Shown piece by piece: positions 8,208-17,057 of a DNA stretch of 64,000 bases. The stretch spans positions 1,178,001 through 1,242,000 of the forward strand of contig NZ_CP125652.1 in the NCBI RefSeq assembly GCF_030053135.1, read 5' to 3'. The notes beneath the pieces are model-generated. The model saw nothing but the letters and a program-made list of their open reading frames with translations. It was not told the origin of the DNA and made no database searches. The position numbers and the translations under genes were made by a program. The stretch's first letter is position 1. Each line of letters begins with the position of its first letter. The stretch is from Rhizobium sp. BT04. GTDB lineage: Bacteria; Pseudomonadota; Alphaproteobacteria; Rhizobiales; Rhizobiaceae.

Positions 8208-10076
8208 TTATCCCGGCAAAGCTTCGTCGATCTCCTCTGGAATGAAGCCGCTGGTCTGGCGTTTCCACAGGCGGGCAAACAGGCCGTCCTGTTCGACCAG
8301 TTCGTCCGGCCTGCCCTCCTCCACGATCCGCCCGCGATCGAGCACGATGATCCGGTCCATCCTGGCAATGGTCGACAGGCGGTGCGCAATGGCGATCACC
8401 GTCTTTCCCTCCATGACGAGGTTCAGCCTTTCCTGGATGGCGGCTTCGGATTCGCTGTCGAGAGCCGAAGTCGCCTCGTCGAGCACCAGGATCGGCGCGT
8501 CCTTCAGGAGAACCCGGGCGATGGCGACCCGCTGCCGCTGGCCGCCGGAAAGTTTGATGCCGCGGTCGCCGACAAAAGCATCATAACCCCTGCGGCCCTC
8601 GCCATCGGCAAGATCGGCAATGAAGGCATCGGCGCTGGCCAACTTCGCCACCGCTTCGATCTCGTCCGTCGCCGCCTCCGGCCGGCCGTAGCGGATATTG
8701 TCGCCGACAGAACGGTGCAGCAGCGCGACATCCTGCGCGATGACGCCGATGGCGCGGCGAAGGCTTGTCTGCGTGACCGCGCGGATGTCCTGCCCGTCGA
8801 TCAGGATCGCGCCGTTGCCGATGTCGTAAAAGCGCAACAGCAGGTTTGCGAGCGTCGTCTTGCCAGCCCCGGAGAGACCGACCAGACCCACCTTTTCGCC
8901 GGGCCGGATCGTCAGCGACAACTCATCGATGACAGGTTTGCCGGACTTGTAGGCGAAGCCGACATCTTCGAAACGGATTTCACCACGCTCGACCACGAGG
9001 TCCTTCGCATCCGTCCGGTCGGTGATGGTGGGCGGTGTCGTCATAACAGGCATGGCGTCCTTGATCGTGCCGATCGCCTGGAAGATCTGTTGGCCCATCT
9101 GCAGGAAAACGAAGATCTGCGACGACAGCCGGTTGAGAATGTAGACGGCGCCGACGAATTCGCCGACCGTGAGAAAGCCTTTGACGAGGCCGGAAAATCC
9201 GATCGCCAGCATGGTCAGCCACAGCAGCGTGTTGAGAACCACGACCGTCAATTCCGACGAACGATAGATGCGCTGTTCGCTGTGCTGCGTCTGCACAGCC
9301 TTTCCTATGATGCGGCGGATCGCGCCTGCCTCGCTATCTTCAGCCGCAAACTGCTTGATCATCTGCATGTTGGTATAGAGATCGGTGATGGCGCCGGCCA
9401 CCAGGCTGCGCTGCTTCGCGGTGCGGCGCGAGCGCTCGACGAAGATCGGCACGATCCTGGCGGTGAATATGACATTGAGCACGATCCAGATGACAACAGG
9501 CAGGGCAAGCTGCCACGCCAGCGCGCTCAGCAGGATCACGGAGCCGACCAACTGCGTCAGGAAGCGCGGGATGGACTGGAAGGCCGCGAGGATCTGCTGC
9601 TGGACGGCGGAAGAGACCTGCTGCAGCCGTGAGGAAACCTGGCCGGCATAGAGATCATGGAAGAAGGCAAGGTCCTGCCGCTCGACAGCCTTGTGGCCCT
9701 GCCACTGAATGGCGGCCGGCATGCCGATGCCGAGCGTGTGCGAGTTCAGCGTATTGAGCATGAAGGACACGATCGGCATGACCGGAAAGATCAGAAAGCC
9801 GAGAATGGTCAGCAGCAGCCATTCATCGCGCAGGAAGGTGGAAGCGCCCTGTTGCGTCACACCATCGACGATGACCGAAAGTCCCCAGACGATCGTCAGG
9901 TTGATCACCTCGAACACCATGGAGCAAAATGCCAGCGCAATCAGCACACCCCGAAACATCGAGATGAAATGCAGGAGCACCATGACTGGCCCCTTCGACG
10001 GCAGCGGCCGGTAGGGGATATCGAGCGGCCGGATCAAGGTTTCGAAGGGACGATAGATCGCATCTGAAATCGACAT
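8208..10076 (-). CDS. ABC exporter, fused permease-ATPase half-transporter
   Basis: A 622-residue type IV ABC half-transporter. Residues 30-340 hold six membrane helices (first clear pair at about 30-50 and 90-110). The nucleotide-binding domain has Walker A GLSGAGKTT near residue 399, signature LSGGQRQRVAIAR near 506, Walker B ILVLDEATSALDSE near 527, and the H-loop IAIAHRLSTI. It would work as a homodimer in the inner membrane, moving lipids, peptides or drugs outward. The unusually long N-terminal segment before helix 1 is shared with a subgroup of alphaproteobacterial exporters. It is convergent with the broken LysE gene. Substrate unknown. Confidence 0.9.
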   Translation of the reverse strand: MSISDAIYRPFETLIRPLDIPYRPLPSKGPVMVLLHFISMFRGVLIALAFCSMVFEVINLTIVWGLSVIVDGVTQQGASTFLRDEWLLLTILGFLIFPVMPIVSFMLNTLNSHTLGIGMPAAIQWQGHKAVERQDLAFFHDLYAGQVSSRLQQVSSAVQQQILAAFQSIPRFLTQLVGSVILLSALAWQLALPVVIWIVLNVIFTARIVPIFVERSRRTAKQRSLVAGAITDLYTNMQMIKQFAAEDSEAGAIRRIIGKAVQTQHSEQRIYRSSELTVVVLNTLLWLTMLAIGFSGLVKGFLTVGEFVGAVYILNRLSSQIFVFLQMGQQIFQAIGTIKDAMPVMTTPPTITDRTDAKDLVVERGEIRFEDVGFAYKSGKPVIDELSLTIRPGEKVGLVGLSGAGKTTLANLLLRFYDIGNGAILIDGQDIRAVTQTSLRRAIGVIAQDVALLHRSVGDNIRYGRPEAATDEIEAVAKLASADAFIADLADGEGRRGYDAFVGDRGIKLSGGQRQRVAIARVLLKDAPILVLDEATSALDSESEAAIQERLNLVMEGKTVIAIAHRLSTIARMDRIIVLDRGRIVEEGRPDELVEQDGLFARLWKRQTSGFIPEEIDEALPG

Positions 10077-10504
10077 GGGCCGCTCGGATCAAAATCGGGA
10101 GGAGGCGTGGAGTCAGCTACGCTGGGTCGCAGAAAATCATCTTCCGCCCGTTATCTCAATTAGAAATTTCAGAAAATCTCCCAAACAAACGTTTGTCGCA
10201 AAAGTTCGGTCCGCGAGCGCGAGGAAGCAAGCCACCCATTCAGCCGATCGTTTCAATCCGATGAACGCCACTGCGCCGAAGGCAGCAATGCGGGACGAAG
10301 GGGTGGCCTGGCTCGCAAGCCTCCTGCGGGCATCCATGGATAAACGCGATCGATAAACCCGTGCTCGCAGCAAAAGTCGAACAGCCCCACCAGAGACGGG
10401 CACGGGAACCGCCGACCTTCGCACCCGGATCGCCCAATTGCGATCATCGCGCCGTTGAGGCAGGATGCCGTCATGGAACAGGAAGCAGGATCGGACGGAC
10501 CATC
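10077..10504. other. Intergenic region with one palindrome, no clear gene
   Basis: This 430-base gap between two divergent genes has short open frames on both strands, but none with a ribosome site or recognisable protein sequence. The only notable element is the 12-base palindrome at 10185. The rest shows nothing. Confidence 0.4.
10185..10196. promoter_or_regulatory. 12-base palindrome upstream of the ABC exporter
   Basis: ACAAACGTTTGT is perfectly self-complementary and lies about 110 bases before the exporter start, in a locally AT-rich stretch. It has the size and symmetry of a TetR- or LacI-type half-turn operator, but no regulator gene is adjacent. Function is inferred only. Confidence 0.3.
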
Positions 10505-10906
10505 ATGCTGACGGGCTCATGTCATTGCGGCAAGGCGAGTTGGACACTTAAGGGTGATCCGGGCTCAATCACCGCCTGCAACTGCACGCTCTGCCGGCGT
10601 TACGGCACGCTGTGGGCCTATGATTACGAAGGAGAGCGTATCGCTCTCGCCGGTGAGACCGCCTCCTACACCCGCGCCGACAGGGACGAGCCGTCTCTCG
10701 AAATATTGTTCTGCCCATCCTGCGCCTGTGTCTTGAGCTGGCGCGGCCTGCGGCTTCGAAAGGATGGCCGCCGGCGCATGGCCGTCAACATGCGGCTTGC
10801 GCCGCCGGATCTCGTTCAGGATCTGGCTATCGATCATTTCGACGGTCTGGAAACGTTTGAAGACCTTCCGTCCAAAGGACGCTGCGTGCGCGACCTCTGG
10901 TTCTGA
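10505..10906 (+). CDS. GFA-domain protein (CENP-V/GFA zinc fold)
   Basis: A 133-residue protein of the GFA family. Zinc ligands are visible as GSCHCGKASW near the start, CNCTLCRRYG at about residues 25-34 and FCPSCACVLSW at about 70-80, the standard Cys pattern. The family is named for glutathione-dependent formaldehyde activation, but most members have no proven reaction, so I do not assign one. The ATG at 10505 directly precedes the first zinc motif. It stands alone. Confidence 0.85.
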   Translation: MLTGSCHCGKASWTLKGDPGSITACNCTLCRRYGTLWAYDYEGERIALAGETASYTRADRDEPSLEILFCPSCACVLSWRGLRLRKDGRRRMAVNMRLAPPDLVQDLAIDHFDGLETFEDLPSKGRCVRDLWF

Positions 10907-11009
10907 CAGCCTGCCGCGTGCAGACCTCCGGCCGATTGCGAAGATCGCCACCTGGCCGGAGCGCACCGGCTACGGCGCTCTGACAAAAAACGTTCCGCGC
11001 GAGGCTACC

Positions 11010-11483
11010 TCAGCCCCGCCGGGCGGCCTCGATCGCCGCGACGTCAATCTTCCTCATGGTCATCATCGCATCGAAAGCACGCTTTGCCTGACCGCCACCC
11101 GCGGCAAGCGCCTCGGAGAGGATGCGCGGCGTAATCTGCCAGGACACACCCCACTTGTCCTTGCACCAGCCGCACTCGCTTTCCTGGCCGCCATTGCCGA
11201 CGATGGCGTTCCAGTAACGATCGGTTTCTTCCTGATCGTCGGTTGCGATCTGAAAGGAGAAGGCTTCGTTGTGTTTGAACACGGGACCGCCGTTCAGGCC
11301 GATGCAGGGAATACCCGCAACGGTGAATTCCACGACCAGGACGTCTCCCTGCTTCCCATCGGGATAATCCCCCGGCGCACGAATGACGGCGCCGACGGCG
11401 CTGTCGGGAAACGTCGCGGCATAAAAGCGGGCTGCAGCCTCGGCGTCCTTGTCGTACCATACGCAGATCGTGTTCTTTGCCAT
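11010..11483 (-). CDS. VOC-family (PhnB-like) protein
   Basis: A 157-residue protein of the PhnB/3-demethylubiquinone-methyltransferase-like branch of the vicinal oxygen chelate fold. Family features are ARFYAATFPDSAVG at residues 17-30, FKHNEAFSFQIATDDQEETDRYWNAI in the middle, and the ending CGWCKDKWGVSWQITP. The start ATG at 11483 has GAGAGG upstream; an ATG 30 bases earlier is less likely. Proteins of this branch have been linked to several unrelated roles, so function is open. It is convergent with the GFA gene. Confidence 0.85.
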   Translation of the reverse strand: MAKNTICVWYDKDAEAAARFYAATFPDSAVGAVIRAPGDYPDGKQGDVLVVEFTVAGIPCIGLNGGPVFKHNEAFSFQIATDDQEETDRYWNAIVGNGGQESECGWCKDKWGVSWQITPRILSEALAAGGGQAKRAFDAMMTMRKIDVAAIEAARRG

Positions 11484-11757
11484 TGCGTGATCCTCTCGCA
11501 TTTCGTTTGGCATTTCCGTTCTGAAATAAGAGGCAAACCGGCTTTCTCCAGCCCGGTCCGAGCGATTTCATGCGGGCCACTGCCGAGCGCTGCCAAATGG
11601 TTAAAATACCTTCTTTGACCGACAGCAGAAGACCCGGTTCATCGGGATCGCATCAGTTGCGCTCATCGCTGACCTGTCGCATCACTTGGCTGCAGAAACC
11701 GCGCCTCGGGCGGGCAGCTCAGCCAATTGTTTCATCAAATTCATTTAGGACAACACC

Positions 11758-12360
11758 ATGATTTACCTGCTTCGCCATGGCGAGACCATTTGAAACACCT
11801 TGGGTCGGTTCCAGGGCCAAAAAGATTCACCGCTGACAGAGCGCGGTATCGAACAGGCCGAACAAATGGCGAGACTTCTGAGGAAGGAAATTGCAGGCAG
11901 CGAACAATCGTTCCAGCTCCACGTCAGCCCTCTTGGCAGAACGCAGGAGACTGCGGCCCGCATCGGCCGGGTATTGCCGCTGGCGGCTCGTCCGGAACCG
12001 CGGCTCATGGAGGTGACCATCGGTTCTTGGGACGGCATGACCAAGTTCGAGATCGACAACGAGTTTCCGGGAATGCTGGACGGGTCCGACGCATTTGATT
12101 GGTATTTCAAATCTCCCGACGGAGAGAGCTTCGACGACGCCTGTGCGCGAGCAGAAGACTGGATCTCAGGCATACATGAACCAACCGTTGCGATTTCTCA
12201 CGGGCTGTTCGGCAGATTGGTACGCGGCGTATATGCCGGCCTTTCAAAACGGGAAATGTTGGAACTGCCCGTTCCTCAAGACGGATTCTATCACCTTTGC
12301 GATCGTGAATTCTGTTTGGTAAGCGCTTCGGCCGATGCGATATCCCTCCTGAGTCCATAA
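11758..12360 (+). pseudogene. Histidine phosphatase (phosphoglycerate mutase-like) with in-frame stop
   Basis: From ATG 11758 the frame reads MIYLLRHGETI, then TGA (11791-11793), then NTLGRFQGQKDSPLTERG and on to the normal end at 12360. The stop sits exactly where the family has Trp in RHGETxWN, so TGG has become TGA. The catalytic His is in the short N-terminal piece. The downstream part, which could restart at TTG 11800, keeps the second catalytic His (VAISHGLFGRLVRG) but lacks the first. The rest of the frame is intact and well conserved, so the mutation is recent or a sequence error. The intact protein would be about 200 residues, acting on a phosphorylated metabolite. Confidence 0.85.
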
Positions 12361-12470
12361 TCACCGGGTGACCGCAGCGGCCTGCTAAGGTCATTGCCGA
12401 TTATGGCGCGGCTTGATGTCGGAGATCGACACATGCGGCTACATCGGCGTCGAGGCGGGCGCCGAGATCC

Positions 12471-12860
12471 CTAGTCGGACCTGCGGCCTTGATCCACCCG
12501 CCACGGCGTATCGACGCGGTTCGATCCCGCAAAATAAAGGATGATGCGGTTGCCGCCGGGATCGAGGAGCTCTGCCTCGCGCCAGAGCCAACTCTTATCC
12601 TCGGGGCCGCTTACGAAGGGAAGGCCGGCCTCGCCGAGACTGCGGACCGTTTCGTCCAGGCTCTCGCACTCGAAATAGACTGTGGTTCCACCACCGCCAC
12701 TTTCGCCCTGATGCAGGGAAAAGGTGCTGTCCCCATCCGGGCAGACGAAGCGCGCATACCGCGGACGGGAGTCAACGACAGGCTTGAGACCGAGGGCGCA
12801 GTAGAAGTTCCAGCCTGCATCGAGGTCAGGCATGGTAACGGTCACTTGGTTCAGGCGCAT
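12471..12860 (-). CDS. VOC-family (glyoxalase/bleomycin-resistance-like) protein
   Basis: The product has 129 residues. It starts MRLNQVTVTMPDLDAGWNFYCALGLKPVV, the usual first beta-alpha-beta module, and closes with EAELLDPGGNRIILYFAG, which holds the Glu metal ligand of the second module. One VOC domain is present, so it should dimerise. The ATG at 12860 is preferred because it directly precedes the fold; an in-frame start 96 bases upstream adds unrelated sequence. Likely a small-molecule lyase or dioxygenase-type enzyme or binding protein; substrate unknown. Confidence 0.82.
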   Translation of the reverse strand: MRLNQVTVTMPDLDAGWNFYCALGLKPVVDSRPRYARFVCPDGDSTFSLHQGESGGGGTTVYFECESLDETVRSLGEAGLPFVSGPEDKSWLWREAELLDPGGNRIILYFAGSNRVDTPWRVDQGRRSD

Positions 12861-12913
12861 GATCTCTCCTTCTCGGCTGAGTTCACCCAAAGGGTGCAGC
12901 GGTCCGCTACGAC

Positions 12914-12962
12914 AGCTTGTATAAAAACAAAGACCTGCGACCGTCGCATGAATCAAATTCTA
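12914..12962. repeat. Short dispersed repeat ending TGAATCAAATTCTA
   Basis: TTGTATAAAAACAAAGACCTG, some 15 variable bases, then ATGAATCAAATTCTA. A close relative lies at 14712-14760 and a partial one at 14485-14522. It is a rhizobial-type intergenic repeat with no coding role seen. Confidence 0.55.
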
Positions 12963-13046
12963 AACGACGCGCTTTTTGTGTCCTTGACACAAAACTCGTG
13001 GCAAACTGCACAGACGCCTGCGCGACGCTCGAGAAGGCCCGAAGCC

Positions 13047-13262
13047 ATGCACAAGTTCACCGTCACCATCACCCGGGAAATCGAGGCCGACACCGCCGAG
13101 GAAGCCGCGTTGCTCATGTACCAGGAATTATCAACGGGGCCGATCCCTGACCGCTACTCCGTCACCGACGAGACGAAGGCTACCACGGAGGTGAAGCTGG
13201 ACCGGGAAGAGGCCGACGAATTCGCCACCATCGATCACACCGCCGACCCCGGCAACTGGTAA
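13047..13262 (+). CDS. Small acidic hypothetical protein
   Basis: A 71-residue protein beginning MHKFTVTITREIEADTAEEAALLMYQ and ending in an Asp/Glu-rich tail. The pattern of a beta strand, a helix rich in Glu/Ala and a second strand (TKATTEVKLDRE) suggests a small soluble alpha/beta fold. No signal peptide or cysteines. The ATG at 13047 has a weak upstream ribosome site (GAAGGCC region). It lies between two unrelated genes and I recognise no function. Confidence 0.55.
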   Translation: MHKFTVTITREIEADTAEEAALLMYQELSTGPIPDRYSVTDETKATTEVKLDREEADEFATIDHTADPGNW

Positions 13263-13324
13263 GCCTCAGCTGACCCGCTGGGACCGGCCGACATCCCATC
13301 GATAGCAGTCTTTGAGAAAACCTG

Positions 13325-13678
13325 ATGGAATATGATCCGCACTACCCGACAATCCTGCCGGAGTTCATCGCGCTTCCGCTTGTCTTCGTTTTGAACATCC
13401 TGATACCCGTTTCGGCCATCTTGATTGCCCGAAAGCTCCAGCGACGTAGATGGCTGCCACACACATTCGCATTTCTATGGGTGTTCCTCTCACCATTCAC
13501 GCTCGCCATATTGATAACGCCGACGATGGCGCCAGGAGAAGAGGCTGGGCCTGGCGGCGGGATGATCCTGCTTCCAATCTTGGGAGAAACACCGATCGTA
13601 CTCGTCGCTTATGCTGTCATTCTGCTTTATCTGCGTCTAACGCGACAAACCTCCCTCGCGCCACATTCGCCCTCCTGA
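13325..13678 (+). CDS. Small integral membrane protein, function unknown
   Basis: A 117-residue protein with three hydrophobic segments: residues 13-35 ([19 protein letters not shown]), 46-66 ([17 protein letters not shown]) and 80-105. A KLQRRRW stretch after helix 1 gives positive charge that likely stays in the cytoplasm. The start follows GAGAAAACCTG. It ends 13 bases before the dapB-like gene, so the two may be co-transcribed, but no functional link is evident. Confidence 0.6.
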   Translation: MEYDPHYPTILPEFIALPLVFVLNILIPVSAILIARKLQRRRWLPHTFAFLWVFLSPFTLAILITPTMAPGEEAGPGGGMILLPILGETPIVLVAYAVILLYLRLTRQTSLAPHSPS

Positions 13679-13691
13679 GTTAGGAAAGACC

Positions 13692-14510
13692 GTGATCTCA
13701 CCAATCAAAATTGCTGTCGCCGGCGTGAACGGCCGCATGGGTCGCAGCATCGTGCCGCTGCTGGCGGCGGATCCGGCTTTTGTCTTCGTCGGCGGCATCG
13801 GCCGTGAGGGCTCCATGGGTCCCGAGCTGATCGATCGATCGGCTGCGATCGCCCAGGCCGACGTGATCCTGGATTTCACGACGGGAAGTGCTGCGGCCGA
13901 ACTTGCCGGCTTCTGCGCTTCGGCCGGCGGGCCGGCGCTGGTGATCGGGGCGACAGGTTTCGAGCCGGATGAACTGGAACGGATCGCCGGCGCCGCCCGG
14001 ATGATTCCGATTCTGCGCTCCGGCAACTTCTCCATCGGCGTCAACATGCTGGTCGGCCTCGTCGCCCAGGCGGCCCGCGCCCTTTCCGCTGAAGGCTGGG
14101 ATATCGAAATCCTCGAAGCCCATCACAACAGGAAGATCGATGCGCCGTCCGGCACGGCGCTGATGCTCGGCGAAGCGGCCGCCGAGGGCCGTGGCGTTTC
14201 CCTTTCATCCGTCGAGCGGCGCGGGCGCGACGGCATCACCGGCGAGCGGCCGCCCGGCGAGATCGGCTTCGCCGTCTTGCGCGCCGGCGGGCTTGTCGGC
14301 GAACACAGCGTGCTCTTTGCCGCCGCCGAGGAAGTCGTGACGCTCTCGCATTCGGCGCTCGATCGCGGCATGTTTGCCCGCGGCGCACTTGCCGCCGCCC
14401 GTTGGATCGCAGGGCGCGCACCCGGCGAATACGGCATGCGGGATGTCCTGGGCCTGGCGGCAGAAGGGCCGAACAGAGCGAGTGAACAGCGTCTTCAAGC
14501 GCGTCTTTGA
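13692..14510 (+). CDS. dapB: 4-hydroxy-tetrahydrodipicolinate reductase (paralogue)
   Basis: A 272-residue enzyme of lysine/diaminopimelate synthesis. The N-terminal [12 protein letters not shown] is the NAD(P)H-binding GxxGxxG loop. The catalytic block [20 protein letters not shown] near residue 150 has the His-His and Lys used for catalysis and substrate binding. The start is GTG at 13692 behind TTAGGAAAG. No other lysine gene is near, and it follows a membrane protein by only 13 bases. The last dozen codons run into a dispersed repeat (see repeat at 14485), so the C-terminus may be altered. I read it as a second copy, or a relative with another substrate. Confidence 0.88.
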   Translation: MISPIKIAVAGVNGRMGRSIVPLLAADPAFVFVGGIGREGSMGPELIDRSAAIAQADVILDFTTGSAAAELAGFCASAGGPALVIGATGFEPDELERIAGAARMIPILRSGNFSIGVNMLVGLVAQAARALSAEGWDIEILEAHHNRKIDAPSGTALMLGEAAAEGRGVSLSSVERRGRDGITGERPPGEIGFAVLRAGGLVGEHSVLFAAAEEVVTLSHSALDRGMFARGALAAARWIAGRAPGEYGMRDVLGLAAEGPNRASEQRLQARL

Positions 14511-14660
14511 ATCAAATTCTAGGCGCATCGCCAATTCGGGGATGGCGGCGGATGAATGCCGGGAGCAGCGCTGCGGCGCGTCCTTCGAGGCTCCGCCCTG
14601 TGGGCTGCGTGTTTCAGGACGAGAGGCGTTGGCGGATGCCGCGCCCTCCATTTGAGGTCG
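14485..14660. repeat. Partial short repeat plus RIME-like repeat
   Basis: GCGCGTCTTTGAATCAAATTC (about 14493-14520) matches the repeat type at 12914 and overlaps the dapB stop codon. From 14556 to about 14660 follows a RIME-like module: GGGAGCAGCGCTGCGGCGCG, CCTTCGAGGCTC, then TTTCAGGACGAGAGGCGTTGG. The gap to 14757 contains no gene. Confidence 0.55.
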
Positions 14661-14711
14661 TCGATTTCCCTGCCCTTGTCGCAAATCCTGCGACCTAGAA
14701 TCCCCACGATG

Positions 14712-14760
14712 ACCTGTATGAAAAACAAGGACTTGAAGCCCGCTCCTGAATCAAAATCTA
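14712..14760. repeat. Short dispersed repeat touching the ocd-like stop codon
   Basis: CTGTATGAAAAACAAGGACTTG, a short variable part, then CTGAATCAAAATCTA. The final CTA is the complement of the TAG that ends the ornithine cyclodeaminase-like gene, so repeat and coding end meet exactly. Confidence 0.55.
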
Positions 14761-15690
14761 CCCCGGCACACACAACCTATCGAGGATCGCAGAGGCGACG
14801 ATGACTTCGGTTCCGGCGAGGCCTACGGAGCAAAACAGCGTTATCTCCTCGGGCGATCTCCGCCCGGCCGCCTTCCCGGCAATGATGTCGGCAAGGTCGG
14901 CCATGCGAACTTCGTTGCCGGAACCGGCGAGGAAAAAGGGCGAAGCGTAGGCATGCGCCTGTTCGGGAGAATCCGTCGCGATCACGGCTGCGGCATCGGC
15001 GACATCCAGGCTGAGCTCGTGTCCCTGAAGCGTTTTCGGGCCGACGGTGTTGACATGCACGCCGGGCTTCAAATCACGCGCGTGGACGACGGGCGTTTGG
15101 CTGGTCGTCGCGCAGATGATGATGTCGGCGTCGGCAACGGCTTCCCGGGCGCTGTCGGCAGGCTCGATATCAAGTCCCAAGGCGTGCTGCATCTCGCTTG
15201 CGAAGGCGAGACGATTTTTCTCGTCGCGGCTGTAGACGCGGGCGTGATCCAGTTTTCGAACGGCGGCGGCCGCGGCAAGCTGGGTTCGCGCTTGCGCTCC
15301 GCTGCCGAGAATCCCGACGATCCTGGCATCCGGCGCGCTGAGATGTCGGATGGCGAGACCTCCGATCGCGCCGGTCCTGAGGTTGCCGAGCCGTTCTCCG
15401 AGAACAATGCCCTTGAGCCTGGCGTCGTTGGCCGACCAGACCGCGACGATCTGCGAATGCTCCGCCCCTTCGAATGTTTCGTAGACCCGGAAGCCCGCGA
15501 GCGGTTTGTCGCCAAGGATGCCGCCGACGGTGAAGACGAGATCGCCGCGATCGGGAAACGAGACATGATGCCGGGGCGGAGACATCAGCCGATTGCCGGC
15601 TCTCGCGAGAAAAGCGCTCTCGAGCGCATCGATCGCCACCGCCATTAACCCGCCGTCCGCAAGATCCTCATCGCTCAAAATTTTCGTCAC
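14758..15690 (-). CDS. Ornithine cyclodeaminase / mu-crystallin family protein
   Basis: A 310-residue NAD(P)-binding protein. ARIVGILGSGAQARTQLAAAA around residues 118-138 is the Rossmann motif of the family. PRHHVSF near residue 40, GVHVNTVGPKTLQGHEL near 225 and the Arg-rich region RVYETFE also fit. The GTG at 15690 is chosen because GGAGG sits 7-8 bases upstream. Members convert ornithine to proline, reduce ketimines, or act as alanine/lysine dehydrogenases, and the specific Asp/Arg set needed to decide cannot be judged here. It stands alone on this strand between dapB and a GNAT gene. Confidence 0.85.
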   Translation of the reverse strand: MTKILSDEDLADGGLMAVAIDALESAFLARAGNRLMSPPRHHVSFPDRGDLVFTVGGILGDKPLAGFRVYETFEGAEHSQIVAVWSANDARLKGIVLGERLGNLRTGAIGGLAIRHLSAPDARIVGILGSGAQARTQLAAAAAVRKLDHARVYSRDEKNRLAFASEMQHALGLDIEPADSAREAVADADIIICATTSQTPVVHARDLKPGVHVNTVGPKTLQGHELSLDVADAAAVIATDSPEQAHAYASPFFLAGSGNEVRMADLADIIAGKAAGRRSPEEITLFCSVGLAGTEVIVASAILDRLCVPG

Positions 15691-15910
15691 CGCCGAACCT
15701 CCAGTTGGTGCCGGGCATGCTGCAACCCCAACCCGCTTAAGGTCAAGAGATCGGGTAAATCCATGCGCCTCCGTCCCTGGGCATGGCATGCTCGAACGCC
15801 TCTCGTTGGGTGAGGCATGCTGGATGAGGCTCTCTGGAGTGTCTGCGCAGAGCGGTGGCATAGCGGCGACGGCAAACAAAATCCGCAGCATCAACCGACC
15901 GTCCCTGGTC

Positions 15911-16417
15911 CTATCCGCTCAAACGCCGCGCCATCATGACGTCGTCTATCTCCCTGCCCTCCTCCAAAACCCCACCCGGGATTCGGCCGATCTCGGCAAA
16001 GCCCTGCCGCTGATAGAACCGTATCGCCGCCGGGTTCTCCGCGCTGACGAAGAGTTCCAGCTGCCGGACGCCGATACCGCGTGCGTGGTCGGAAACCACC
16101 TCCAGCAGCTTCCCGGCAAGTCCCGTTCCACGCAGGTTGGCACGGACATAGACCATGACGATCGTGGCGCGATGGACCATCTTGCTCGGCCGCTGCCGAA
16201 ACAGTCCCATGATGCCGACCGGGGCGCCGTCCTGGAACGCGATGAAAACCGGCTCGTTCAGACGATTGGCCCACTCCTCGTCGGGCAAGACCTCCCAATC
16301 TTCGTAGCGGCTCGCAAAAGAGGAAGGCTCGGCGCGCAGCGCTTCCAGACGGATACGCCGGAAAACCTCCACTTCATCTACCTGGATAAGCCTGATCGTC
16401 GCGCCGCCTGCATCCAT
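15911..16417 (-). CDS. GNAT-family N-acetyltransferase
   Basis: A 168-residue single-domain acetyltransferase. VMVYVRANLRGTGLAGKLLEVVSDHA around residues 87-112 contains the R/Q-x-x-G-x-G/A acetyl-CoA loop (here RGTGLA). LFVSAENPAAIRFYQRQGF is the C-terminal GNAT motif. A start at 16417 precedes typical sequence (IRLIQVDEVEVFRRIRLEAL). Acceptor unknown. Confidence 0.85.
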   Translation of the reverse strand: MDAGGATIRLIQVDEVEVFRRIRLEALRAEPSSFASRYEDWEVLPDEEWANRLNEPVFIAFQDGAPVGIMGLFRQRPSKMVHRATIVMVYVRANLRGTGLAGKLLEVVSDHARGIGVRQLELFVSAENPAAIRFYQRQGFAEIGRIPGGVLEEGREIDDVMMARRLSG

Positions 16418-16468
16418 CGGGGACCTCGTGGGATATCTCAGTTATCGTCATTGCAGAGAGCTTCGGCC

Positions 16469-16690
16469 GATGCAAGAAGCAGCGCTGCGGCGTGCCCTTC
16501 GGGCTCTGCCCGATGGGCTACGCGCCTCAGGATGAGGGACGTTGGAAGATACCGCGCTTCAATAACAGGCGGTGGATTGCCGCGGTTTGCTCCGGGCGAC
16601 GATTACGCCACCGGCTCGCGCCAGCGCCAAGAGAGCCTCATCCTGAGGCGCCTCGCAGGGGCCTCGAAGGACGAGGCGGGTGCTCCGCTT
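16469..16690. repeat. Two adjacent RIME-like repeats
   Basis: From 16469: ATGCAAGAAGCAGCGCTGCGG, GCCCTTCGGGCTCTGCC, GCGCCTCAGGATGAGGGACG. From about 16610: CGCCAAGAGAGCCTCATCCT, GAGGCGCCTCGCAGGGGCCT, CGAAGGACGAGGCGGGTGCT. The second is the cleanest copy in the window. They fill the gap between the GNAT gene and the 3' end of the next minus-strand gene. Confidence 0.65.
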
Positions 16691-16694
16691 GCAA

Positions 16695-17057
16695 CTACTG
16701 AGCCGGAGTTCCCACCCGGCCGCCCTTGCGGACGCCCGGTTGATCGGAGGGCTGGGCCGGTTGGTTCGTTGGCCGAAGGTTCCATTGATCGGGCGGCTGA
16801 GCACCCGTTCGCTCACTCGGTTCGCGCGTCGAGCGCACGACCAGATTATCCGGCTGATCGGTTGACCCCGTCGCGGTTTCATCGGGAGACCCGGTCGCCG
16901 ATTTATCGGCTGACCAATCGGTCGCTTGATCGTTCGGTCCGTCCATTTTGAAGGGTGTAACCTGATGGATGAAGACGAGAAGAACTATCCCGACCACAGA
17001 GCACACCAGCGCGTAGAGAACGAAATACTTCAGTGCATATCCCTCGCTGATTGACAT
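16695..17057 (-). CDS. Membrane-anchored protein with low-complexity Thr/Asp/Gln/Pro tail
   Basis: A 120-residue protein. Residues 9-31 (KYFVLYALVCSVVGIVLLVFI) form one membrane helix. From about residue 40 to the end the chain is disordered and built of variants of short motifs (DQATDWSADKSATGS, DETATGSTDQPDN, then TNQPAQPSDQPG). The orientation is probably N-in with the tail outside. The underlying DNA is a series of degenerate repeats based on GATCGG/CGGTT words, so the tail may have grown by slippage. The stop lies within 5 bases of a RIME-like repeat, so the true C-terminus may have been moved. No family recognised. Confidence 0.5.
   Translation of the reverse strand: MSISEGYALKYFVLYALVCSVVGIVLLVFIHQVTPFKMDGPNDQATDWSADKSATGSPDETATGSTDQPDNLVVRSTREPSERTGAQPPDQWNLRPTNQPAQPSDQPGVRKGGRVGTPAQ

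Noticed and set aside
11791..11793. Selenocysteine decoding of the in-frame TGA
   Set aside because: The family residue is Trp, not Cys, and I see no SECIS-like hairpin just after the codon. A nonsense change or sequence error is simpler.
12914..14760. CRISPR array or phage attachment sites
   Set aside because: The repeats are irregularly spaced, differ between copies and have no spacers or cas genes. No integrase is in the window.
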